A stretch of DNA of 17,814 nucleotides, from assembly GCA_947483645.1 (NCBI GenBank), contig CANKLS010000029.1:1-17814 (forward strand), given 5' to 3'. Of this stretch, positions 1 to 7,800 are shown in pieces. Position numbers and translations under genes: made by a program. Source of the stretch: Bradymonadales bacterium. Its GTDB lineage: Bacteria > Myxococcota > Bradymonadia > REDH01. The first letter of the stretch is position 1, and each line of letters starts with the position of its first letter. Under the pieces are notes generated by a model. That model ran no database searches, was not told the origin of the DNA, and was given only the letters and a program-made list of their open reading frames with translations.

Positions 1-2201
1 GACAGGGAGTGTACCTCGGCGTAGTCACCGAGCTCGATTCGGATGAGTGATTTGCTGCTGCCGAAGACCTCGATGGCGAGACCGCGCGCGAGGTCCGTTT
101 TGCCCACGCCCGCAGGCCCGGCGAAGAGCATGACAGCCTGCGGCCGGTTGCGCGACGCGGCCCGCAGCCGGCCGGCAACAAGATAGCGCGCCGTCTTCCG
201 TACCGCCTCGCTCTGGCCCACAAGGTAGCTGCCGAGCCGCTCCTCCACGCCGGTCCACCACTGGGCTGCAGCGCGTGAGATCCGCTCAAAGGGGACGCCG
301 TTCTTCTGGCTCACCTGCCGCGCCACATCGAGCCGCGTCACAACCCGCTTCATGGGGGTGTCGCCATGCCGGCCGAGGAGGCCCGTGTGCAGGGTCACCT
401 CTTCGTCGCTGTCACGGGTCGAGGGCTGGCTGCCCGACGCCGCGGCGATCTCCGAGGCGACCGCGATCGTCGCGTCCATGAGCAGCTTCTTGGCCTTGTC
501 GGGCAGCGACTGCTCGGGCATGAACCGCATGGAGAGTTCGATGGCCGCATCGACGGCATCGGGGCTCACAGGCACCTGGTAGGTGCGTTCGAAGGTCGGG
601 GCGAGCTGCCGGAGGATGTCGCGGGAGACGCCGGCCGAGAGTTCGGGGATCTCGATGCGCTCAAAGCGTCGGCGGAGGGCTGGATCCTGCTCGATCCAGC
701 GGTGGTATTCCATCTCGGTGGTGGCGGCGACGACCGCGATTTTGCCGGACGCCAGCGCCGCCTTGAAGTGGTTGGGTACCTCGGCCGGCTGGCCTGCGCC
801 CGAGCGGGGCGCGAAGACCGCGTGGGCCTCGTCGATGAAGAGGATGACATCCTGCTCGGCTTCGCTGAGCAGCGCCTTGATGCGCGCCTCGAGCTCGCCG
901 CGGTAGGAGGTGCCGCCGATGAGGCTGGCGCCGTTGAGCTCGATGACCCGGAGGTTGAGCAGGGCGGCGGGCACGGAACCTTCGTGGATCCGCTGCGCGA
1001 GCGCGGCGGCCAGCGCCGTCTTGCCCACGCCCGCCTCGCCCGTCAGCAGCGGGTTTCGCTGCTCGGAGCGGAGCAGCACGTTGATGATGCGCTGCAGTTC
1101 TTGGTCGCGCCCCTGCACCTTGGGCAGGCGGCCCGCGGCGGCCTCTTCGGAGAGGTCTCGCCCGACGAGGTCGAGCGTCGGTGTGTCGCTGGCGGGGAAG
1201 TCGTCCGGCCGGTCTTTGACCGTCAAGCTGCTCAGCGGGTCCGAGACCTCTCGGGTCATGACGCGGCCATCGCCGATGGCGGCCCGCAGGTGGGGTTCGA
1301 GGCCAAGGCTCTTGACCAGGTCGAGGCTCGAGCCGCCGTCCGAGAGGAAAGCCTCCAGCAGCTCCGCTTCGCCGATGGGATGTCCGCGTCGCTCCGCGAG
1401 GTCGGCAGCGCCGGCGAGCATCCGCACGAGGCGGGGCGTGAGCGAGCGGCGCGTGAGCACAAAGTGGGGCGGCTGGGGAAGCCGCGTGCCGACGATGCGG
1501 AGCAGCTCCTCGGAGAGCCGCTTGGGGTCGAGGCCGGCTGCGCTGCAGCTCCTGACGAGGAGCCCAACGCGGGTGGAGCAGAGCGCGGCCATGAGCTGCG
1601 GCGTACCCACAAAGGCGATGCCGGCATGACAGGCCAGCTCCGTCGCCGACTGGAAGATCTTGGCAAACTCCGAGGTGAAGGCCGCGTATCGGAGCGAACC
1701 GTCTACCGAAAAGAGGTAGTCACCGCCGGGTTGCGCGAGCTGCTTGATGGCCCAGCGCACCGAGGCGCTCTCCTGCAACTCGATGCGCCACTTCAGCGCC
1801 CGCGAGATGTCGTCGTGGCCAATCTTGGTTCGGCCGGCCTCGAGCGCCCAGGTGCGGGCATCCTCGAGGATGCCGACGAAGCCGAGCGAGAGCTGCTGGA
1901 TGTGGAGCCGCGGCTGCCCGCTGCTCTTGCGCTCGACCCGGCGCGCCAGGAGTTCGAGCGAGGCGAGCAGGTCTTCCACATCGTCCGTTCCCCGGATGGC
2001 CCGTGCCAGCGACTGCTGCGTGCCCTCGTCGCCGGCCTGCACCATGACCAGCAGCAGGTCGACCGGCAGGAAACTCGGACGGTCCATCGCACGGAGCGCC
2101 CGCAGGCAGCCCTCGAGCAGCAGCCGACCACGGTCGTCAAACAGCCCGAGGTCGAGGTCGCCATCCGGCAAAAAGAGCGACGATTGTGGTACTGGCTGCA
2201 T
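1..2201 (-). CDS. Clp/Hsp100-type double AAA+ ATPase (ClpA/ClpB/ClpV-like), C-terminus beyond window
   Basis: A probable ring-forming ATP-driven protein unfoldase or disaggregase in the cytoplasm; about 733 codons are visible and the frame runs off the left edge. The first ATPase domain has Walker A GEAGVGKT (about residue 388), a pore loop GGTSYRG (429-435), Walker B FIDEAH (about 455-461) and an arginine-finger segment ALRRRFER (about 508-515). The second has Walker A GPAGVGKT (about 694), then SLIRIELGDYAEVHS, matching the family's IRIDMSEY(M)EKHS block. Residues 1-345 look like four Clp_N-like helical half-repeats, twice the usual N-domain. The link between the ATPase domains is short and lacks the ClpB middle coiled coil, so it is more like ClpA or ClpV than ClpB. 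An in-frame TGA lies seven codons upstream of the ATG and no start codon lies between, which fixes the start. The Shine-Dalgarno signal is weak. The family is sure; the subfamily is not. Confidence 0.9.
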   Translation of the reverse strand, partial: MQPVPQSSLFLPDGDLDLGLFDDRGRLLLEGCLRALRAMDRPSFLPVDLLLVMVQAGDEGTQQSLARAIRGTDDVEDLLASLELLARRVERKSSGQPRLHIQQLSLGFVGILEDARTWALEAGRTKIGHDDISRALKWRIELQESASVRWAIKQLAQPGGDYLFSVDGSLRYAAFTSEFAKIFQSATELACHAGIAFVGTPQLMAALCSTRVGLLVRSCSAAGLDPKRLSEELLRIVGTRLPQPPHFVLTRRSLTPRLVRMLAGAADLAERRGHPIGEAELLEAFLSDGGSSLDLVKSLGLEPHLRAAIGDGRVMTREVSDPLSSLTVKDRPDDFPASDTPTLDLVGRDLSEEAAAGRLPKVQGRDQELQRIINVLLRSEQRNPLLTGEAGVGKTALAAALAQRIHEGSVPAALLNLRVIELNGASLIGGTSYRGELEARIKALLSEAEQDVILFIDEAHAVFAPRSGAGQPAEVPNHFKAALASGKIAVVAATTEMEYHRWIEQDPALRRRFERIEIPELSAGVSRDILRQLAPTFERTYQVPVSPDAVDAAIELSMRFMPEQSLPDKAKKLLMDATIAVASEIAAASGSQPSTRDSDEEVTLHTGLLGRHGDTPMKRVVTRLDVARQVSQKNGVPFERISRAAAQWWTGVEERLGSYLVGQSEAVRKTARYLVAGRLRAASRNRPQAVMLFAGPAGVGKTDLARGLAIEVFGSSKSLIRIELGDYAEVHSL

Positions 2202-2216
2202 GGCGAAAACCTGCCG

Positions 2217-2228
2217 AAGTCAAGACTT
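2217..2228. promoter_or_regulatory. Short perfect palindrome AAGTC-aa-GACTT upstream of the AAA+ gene
   Basis: A 5+2+5 inverted repeat lies 15 bases upstream of the AAA+ start codon, in the gap between the divergent AAA+ and DUF309 genes. It sits in one of the few AT-richer patches of the window. The position would suit a repressor operator, but an inverted repeat this short can arise by chance. Confidence 0.2.
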
Positions 2229-2316
2229 AATGTAGATGGGTTGGAGCAGCCGCGCAAATCCTCACGAGGGTCCCATCGCGCCGCCGTCTGCTGCCGCTCG
2301 CTGCGCCACCTCTTCG

Positions 2317-2340
2317 GTTGCATCGACGCCTCGATGCGGC
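2317..2340. other. Inverted repeat / hairpin GCATCGA-cgcc-TCGATGC upstream of the DUF309 gene
   Basis: A perfect 7-bp stem (2320-2326 with 2331-2337) closes a CGCC loop. It can be extended by two G-T wobbles and one G-C pair to 2317-2340. It lies in the 223-base divergent gap, 85 bases before the DUF309 ATG. No T-run follows it, so it is not a normal terminator. It could be a 5'-UTR hairpin or a protein-binding site. Nothing else is recognisable in this gap. Confidence 0.3.
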
Positions 2341-2424
2341 TAGCCATGCTCCGCCTGAGACTGCACCGGCAGGGCTCGATTGGCACCCGCTTTGCGGGCC
2401 CCTCTCTCCTCGGTCTGCCTCCAG

Positions 2425-2808
2425 ATGCCAGCAGCTCCCCAGGATCTCAAACGGGCGGTGAAACTCTTCAACCGCTGGCAGTTTGAAGAGGCCGTCGTGG
2501 CCTTCCACGCGCTCGCAGAGGCCAACCAAGGACGCGACCGCGACTTCCTCGAGGCGCTCTCGCAGCTCTCGGGCGGCTTTCACCGCATCTGGCACAAGGG
2601 CGGCGAATCGAGCGCGATGGTCGCCATGGTGGAACGCAGCCGCGCCGTCCTCGCAGGCTACCTCCCCGGTCACCTAGGGGTAGACCTCCGACGCCTCGAC
2701 GGCGAGCTCGCGGTCTGCCTGGCCGAGGCCATAAGCTGGCGCCGCGGCGACACAGAACTCTTCAACCGGGATGTCATTCCCCGGCTCGAGCACCTCCCCG
2801 AACCCTGA
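2425..2808 (+). CDS. DUF309-like small helical protein
   Basis: A 127-residue protein from the ATG, resembling the DUF309 family of small all-helical proteins of unknown biochemical role. The family pattern is visible: LKRAVKLFNRWQFEEAVVAF near the N-terminus corresponds to the 'lFN.g.F.eaHe..E' helix. DFLEALSQLSGGFHRIWHKG corresponds to the 'FLqGliqlAaalhh...gn..gA' helix pair, followed by a SRAVLAGYLPGHLGVDLRRL segment like the family's 'L..yp....gid...l'. The usual family His in the first helix is not obvious. A TTG 45 bases upstream (2380) has a better AGGG-type ribosome site, so a 15-residue extension is possible. I prefer the ATG because the family match starts just after it. The transketolase ATG follows 31 bases after the stop, so the two are probably co-transcribed; this does not reveal a function. 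Confidence 0.7.
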   Translation: MPAAPQDLKRAVKLFNRWQFEEAVVAFHALAEANQGRDRDFLEALSQLSGGFHRIWHKGGESSAMVAMVERSRAVLAGYLPGHLGVDLRRLDGELAVCLAEAISWRRGDTELFNRDVIPRLEHLPEP

Positions 2809-2839
2809 TGCGCGCTGCGTCCAGCACCCTGAGCCAATC

Positions 2840-4777
2840 ATGAGACAAGGATTCGAAACCCCGTCGTTGTCAGTGGACCAGTCTGCCCATCTTGCGGAGC
2901 TTCGCCGCAGTGCCGCAGCAGACATCGTTCGCCTGGTCTCGCTCTCCGCCTCGGGCCATCCGGGCGGCAGCCTCTCCTCGCTCGATGCGCTCCTCGTCCT
3001 CTACGCTTCTGCCGCGCTCGACCCAGCTGCGCCCCACCATGCCGACCGCGACCGCCTCGTCGTCAGCCACGGCCACATCTCGCCGGGCGTCTACGCCACG
3101 CTCGCGGGCTTCGGATACTTCGATATCCGTGAGGCCTTCCGCGGCTTTCGCAGGGCCGGCAGCGTCTTCGGCGGCCACGTTGAGAGCGTTGTCCCCGGCG
3201 TCGAGTGGAACACCGGCAACCTCGGCCAGGGCCTCTCGGTCGGTGCCGGCTTCGCCATGGCGGCCCGCGCCCGCGGCGCCTCCTTCACCACCTTCGTCGG
3301 TATGGGCGACGGTGAGCAGCAGAAGGGCCAGATCGGCGAGGCCCGCCGCTTTGCCGCCAAGTACAAGCTCAACAACCTCGTCGCCTTCATCGACTTCAAC
3401 GGCCTCCAGATCGGCGGCAAGATCTCCGACGTCATGCCGCAGGACATCCGTGCCTCGTGGGTCGCAGACGGCTGGAACGTCCTCGACGTCGATGGTCACG
3501 ACCATGCCGCTCTCTACACCGCCTTCCGCGCCGCCGTCCGCCACGAGACCGCCAACCCCGACGCCCCCACCCTGCTCCTGCTGAAGACAGTCATGGGCAA
3601 GGGCATCTCCTTCATCGAGAACGACCACAACTACCACGGCCAGGCGCTCACCGACGAGATGGCCGACCGCGCCTTCGCCGAGCTCGGTCAGACGAGCAAC
3701 CTCGCCGAGCTCCGCGCCGACCGCGCCGCCAACCGCGACAGCTTCCACCATCACATCGTTGTCGACCGCGACATCAACCTCGACCTCGGCGAACCGCTCA
3801 CCTACACCGAGAGCAACGACTGCCGCTCGGCCTACGGCAACGCCATGACCGACCTCGCCAAGCGGAACGTCGACCGTCCCGGCAGCTGGCCCATCGTCGC
3901 CGTCTCGGCCGACCTCGAGGGCTCGGTCAAGCTCGGCGGCTTCCGCAAGGCTGCCCCCAACTGGTTCTTCGAAGGCGGCATCGCTGAACACTCCTCCGCC
4001 GCCATGGTCGGCGCCGCGAGCAAGGAGCGGGTCGTCCCCGTCTTCTCCACCTTCGGCATGTTCGCCCTCGCCGAGACCTACAACCAGAACCGCCTCAGCG
4101 ATCAGAACGGCGCTGCCCCCAAGATCATCGTTACCCACTGCGGCCTCGATGTGGGCGAAGATGGCCCCACCCACCAGTGCATCGACTACCTGCCGCTGCT
4201 CCGGAACCTCTACGGCTTTGAGCTCTATGTGCCGGCCGACCCGAACGAAACCGACCGCATCGTCCGCTTCGCCATCGGCCGCTATGCCCCCATCGCGGTG
4301 GCCATGGGCCGCAGCAAGCTCCCCATCCTCACCGACGAGGCAGGCGCCCCGCTCTACGGCGGCAGCGCCACCTTTGAGCCCGGTCGCTGGACCACCGTCC
4401 GCAACGGCACCGACGCGGTCGTCTTCGCCTATGGCTCCATGGTCTACCGTGCCGTCGCGGCCCACGATCTGCTCAAGGCGAAGGGCATCTCGCTCAAGGT
4501 GGTCAATGCCTCGAGCCTCAAGCCCCACGACGAGGCCGCCATCCTCGAGGCAGCCCGCTCCATCGGCACGCTGCTGACCTACGAAGACCAGTGCGTGCAC
4601 ACCGGGCTCGGCGCCATCGTTGCCGCCACGCTTGGCGACAACGGCATCGCAGCCCGCCTGCGCCGCCTCGGCGTGAAGCAGTATGGCACCAGCGGCAAGC
4701 CCGACGACCTCTACGCCGAGCAGGGGCTTTCGCCCGCCGACCTGGTGCGGAATGTCGAGGAGCTCCTCGGCAGATAG
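2840..4777 (+). CDS. tkt: Transketolase (single-chain)
   Basis: A cytoplasmic thiamine-diphosphate enzyme moving two-carbon ketol units between sugar phosphates (non-oxidative pentose phosphate pathway; Calvin cycle in autotrophs). At 645 residues it is near the normal 630-680. Visible family marks are SGHPGG (His40), SHGHISPG (His79), the ThDP/metal motif GDGE...IDFN (156-187), the active-site GGIAEHS (Glu383, the glutamate that activates the cofactor) and GEDGPTHQ (His445). The pyrimidine and C-terminal domains are both present, so nothing is missing. Segments such as ENDHNYHGQ and GGIAEHS...VPVFSTF look closer to the archaeal/Thermotoga two-subunit type than to E. coli TktA, here as one chain. 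A frame extension to an ATG at 2771 would overlap the DUF309 gene by 38 bases; I prefer the ATG at 2840 because family similarity starts shortly after it. Neither start has a clear Shine-Dalgarno sequence. Confidence 0.93.
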   Translation: MRQGFETPSLSVDQSAHLAELRRSAAADIVRLVSLSASGHPGGSLSSLDALLVLYASAALDPAAPHHADRDRLVVSHGHISPGVYATLAGFGYFDIREAFRGFRRAGSVFGGHVESVVPGVEWNTGNLGQGLSVGAGFAMAARARGASFTTFVGMGDGEQQKGQIGEARRFAAKYKLNNLVAFIDFNGLQIGGKISDVMPQDIRASWVADGWNVLDVDGHDHAALYTAFRAAVRHETANPDAPTLLLLKTVMGKGISFIENDHNYHGQALTDEMADRAFAELGQTSNLAELRADRAANRDSFHHHIVVDRDINLDLGEPLTYTESNDCRSAYGNAMTDLAKRNVDRPGSWPIVAVSADLEGSVKLGGFRKAAPNWFFEGGIAEHSSAAMVGAASKERVVPVFSTFGMFALAETYNQNRLSDQNGAAPKIIVTHCGLDVGEDGPTHQCIDYLPLLRNLYGFELYVPADPNETDRIVRFAIGRYAPIAVAMGRSKLPILTDEAGAPLYGGSATFEPGRWTTVRNGTDAVVFAYGSMVYRAVAAHDLLKAKGISLKVVNASSLKPHDEAAILEAARSIGTLLTYEDQCVHTGLGAIVAATLGDNGIAARLRRLGVKQYGTSGKPDDLYAEQGLSPADLVRNVEELLGR

Positions 4778-4806
4778 TCTGCGCTTCTGCCCCTTCGACT
4801 TCTGGC

Positions 4807-4825
4807 ACGCAATGCGAGGTTGCGT
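4807..4825. other. Inverted repeat ACGCAA-tgcgagg-TTGCGT between transketolase and the Cys-rich lipoprotein
   Basis: A perfect 6-bp stem with a 7-base loop lies in the 100-base gap, 30 bases after the transketolase stop and 52 bases before the next start. No T-run follows, so intrinsic termination is not supported. It may be an operator or a weak hairpin in the leader of the lipoprotein gene. I found no convincing -35/-10 pair in this gap. Confidence 0.25.
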
Positions 4826-4865
4826 TAGGAAGGTGGAGGAACTGTCTCCTTATCTTCTCCGTGCT

Positions 4866-4870
4866 GAGGA
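4866..4870 (+). promoter_or_regulatory. Strong Shine-Dalgarno site GAGGA for the Cys-rich lipoprotein
   Basis: GAGGA sits 7 bases before the ATG at 4878, the best ribosome binding site in the window. It settles the start at 4878 rather than the in-frame upstream ATG at 4683, which lies inside the transketolase gene and would hide the lipoprotein signal peptide. Confidence 0.8.
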
Positions 4871-4877
4871 AATCGTC

Positions 4878-7800
4878 ATGCAATCGCTCCGCTCTAGGCT
4901 CCTGCTGTCTGCCTCTCTTCTTGTCCTTGCGGCCTGCGGTGAAGACGCGATCCGGCAGGTCGAAGAGACCGACACGAGAAGCGACACGACCGTCGGAGAT
5001 ACCCAGGGCTCTGGCACCGACACCACCCCGGACGGCTCTGGCTCGGGTGCCGATACCGGTTCCGACACCGACACCACCGTCTCCGCGAGCTGCGGCGACG
5101 GCAAGGTGGATGAGGGCGAGACCTGCGACGACGGCAACCGGACCGACGGCGATGGCTGCAACGCCTCCTGCTTCCTCGAGACCTGCGGCGACGGCGCCGT
5201 CAACGCCTCCTATGTTCGCGTTGATTTTGAGAGCCCTGTCGTCCGTAACCCCTTCGGTTCGGCCGGCCATGTCTGCTCGCAGGGCGCCACCTGCCCCGGC
5301 GAGACCTGCGATGTCTCCACCAACCCGACGGCGCCCGAGCATGGCATCTGCGAGGCCCTCGGCTACGACGCGGCTGTCTCTGCCACTTGGGGCAACGGCG
5401 CCCGCGTGCTCGGTGAGCCCAACCCCCGCGCCGCCAACTGGGCCTGCGATAACTACGACTGCGGGCAGGGCGCAGACCGCACCTCCACGGGCGACTGCCT
5501 CGACCGCGAGATGCTCGCCTCCATCACCTGCGTGAAGCTCGCGCAGGAGACCTGTGACGACGGCGCCGCCAACAGCGACACCGCCGCCGACAGCTGCCGC
5601 ACCGACTGCACCGCCGCCCGCTGCGGCGACGGCGTGGTAGACACGGGCGAGACCTGCGACGACGGCAACACCGTGGCTGGCGACGGCTGCGCGCCCGCCT
5701 GCCGCCCCACCGTCTGCGGAGACGGCGTGCTCGACCCCGGCGAGGGCTGCGACGACGGCAACACCGTCGATACCGATGACTGCACCAACAGCTGCCAGAG
5801 CCCCCGCTGCGGCGACGGCGTCGTGAGCTCCACCTTCGGCAGCGAGATCTTCACCGCCCCCACCGTTACAGGCCCCACCGGCGCCACCGGCCACATCTGT
5901 GACGACGGCAGCGACTGCTTCGCCGGCACCTGCGACGTCTCGGGCGACGGCTCCGCCCCCGAGCATGGCATCTGCCAATCGCTCGGCTTCTCCCGCGCTG
6001 TCACCGTCACCTGGGGCGGCGGCCCCGGCGAGACCGATTCTGCAATGCCCCACGCCTACAACTGGGAGTGCTTCGACTACGTCTGCACGGCTTCCACGAA
6101 TTCCTTCGACACCGACAACTGCAGCATCAGCGAGATGCTCGCCTCCATCACCTGCGAGGGCGGCATCCAGGAGCAGTGCGACCTCGCCGGCGACAACAGC
6201 AGCGCCCCCGACGCCACCTGCCGCCCCGACTGCACCGCCCAGCGCTGCGGTGACGGCGTGACCGACACGGGCGAGGCCTGTGACGACGGCAACCTCAACG
6301 AGTTCGATACCTGCACCTCCTCCTGTGAGAACATCATCTGCGGCGACGGCGTGATCAACGGCAGCGAGCTCTGCGATGACGGCCTGCTCAACAGCGACCT
6401 GCCCGACGGCATCTGCCGCACCGACTGCACCGTCCAGCGCTGCGGCGACAGCATCGTCGATACCGAGGAGCAGTGCGATGACGGCAACACCGTCAACACC
6501 GACGACTGCAGCAACGCCTGCACCACCCCCGTCTGCGGCGACGCCATCGTCCAGGCCGGCGAAGAGTGCGACGACGGCAACCTCGAAGACACCGACGCCT
6601 GCCGCGTCGGCTGCATCGCCGCCCGTTGCGGCGACGGCATCACCAACGCCGCCAGCGGCGCCCTGATCGCTCCCATCGTCACCGATCTCACCGGCACCAC
6701 CGGCCATGTCTGCGACGATGGCGGCTCCTGCTTCGGCCCCTGCACCATCGACGTCTCGGAGAACGGCTCCGCCCCCGAGCACGGCATCTGCCAGTCGCTC
6801 GGCTTCGCCCGCGCTGAATCGGTCTCCTGGGGCGATGGCCCCGGCGAGGCCGACGCCGCCATGCCCCACGCCTTCAACTGGGTCTGCACCGACTTCGTCT
6901 GCGTGGTCTCCGAGTTCACCGGCACCACCGACAACTGCTCGTCCACGGAGATGCTCAACTCCATCACCTGCGTCGGCAGCGAGGCCTGCGACCTCGGCGA
7001 CGCCAACAGCGACGCCCCCGACGCCCTCTGCCGCTCCAACTGCCAGCCGGCGCGCTGCGGCGACTCCATCCTCGACACCGGCGAGTTCTGTGACGACGGC
7101 AACAACGACGACAACGACGGCTGCACCAGCGTCTGCCAGCTCCCCTACTGCGGCGACGGCGTCGTGAGCATCGGTGAGGACTGCGATGACGGCAACACCG
7201 ACGACTCCGACCTCTGCCTCACCAGCTGCATCGCCGCCAGCTGCGGCGACGCCATCATCAACAATGGCCGTACCACCCGCACCTTCACCGCGCCGCGTGT
7301 AACCAATCCCTTCGGCGAGACCGGCCCCGTCTGTCAGGTCGGCGCCACCTGCCCCGATGGCGGCTGTGACCTCGGCGACCTCCCCTTCGCACCCGAGCAC
7401 GGCATCTGTGAGGCTCTTGGCTACGAGCGCGCCGACGCCGTCGTCTGGGGCGGCTCCACGGGCGCCGCTGTCGCCACCACCCCCCACGCGAGCAACTGGG
7501 GCTGCGACAACTTCGACTGCGCCCCCGGCACCGATTTCGAGGCCACCGACCTCTGCGGCGACACCCAGATGCTCGACACCATCACCTGCTCCAAGGCCAT
7601 CGAGCAGTGCGACCTTGGCAGTGAGAACTCCCTCGCCTCCGACGCCACCTGCCGCCCCGACTGCCTCAACCAGCGCTGCGGCGACGGCGTGCGCGACACC
7701 GATGAGGTCTGCGACGACGGCAACGCCAACAACGGCGACCTCTGCACCAGCTCCTGCCAAGAGGCCTTCTGCGGCGACGGCTTCCGCCAGTCCGCAGCCG

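Noticed and set aside
366..2486. 706-residue open frame on the plus strand
   Set aside because: It lies antisense to the AAA+ gene, whose Walker motifs, pore loop and arginine finger are all intact on the minus strand. Its translation is compositionally biased with no domain pattern; long antisense frames are expected at this GC content.
2870..4600. 576-residue minus-strand open frame opposite the transketolase
   Set aside because: A shadow of the well-supported transketolase; its product is only Val/Gly/Ala/Asp-rich low complexity.
4683..4877. 65-codon extension of the Cys-rich lipoprotein
   Set aside because: It would start inside the transketolase and bury the lipoprotein signal peptide. 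The GAGGA ribosome site supports 4878.
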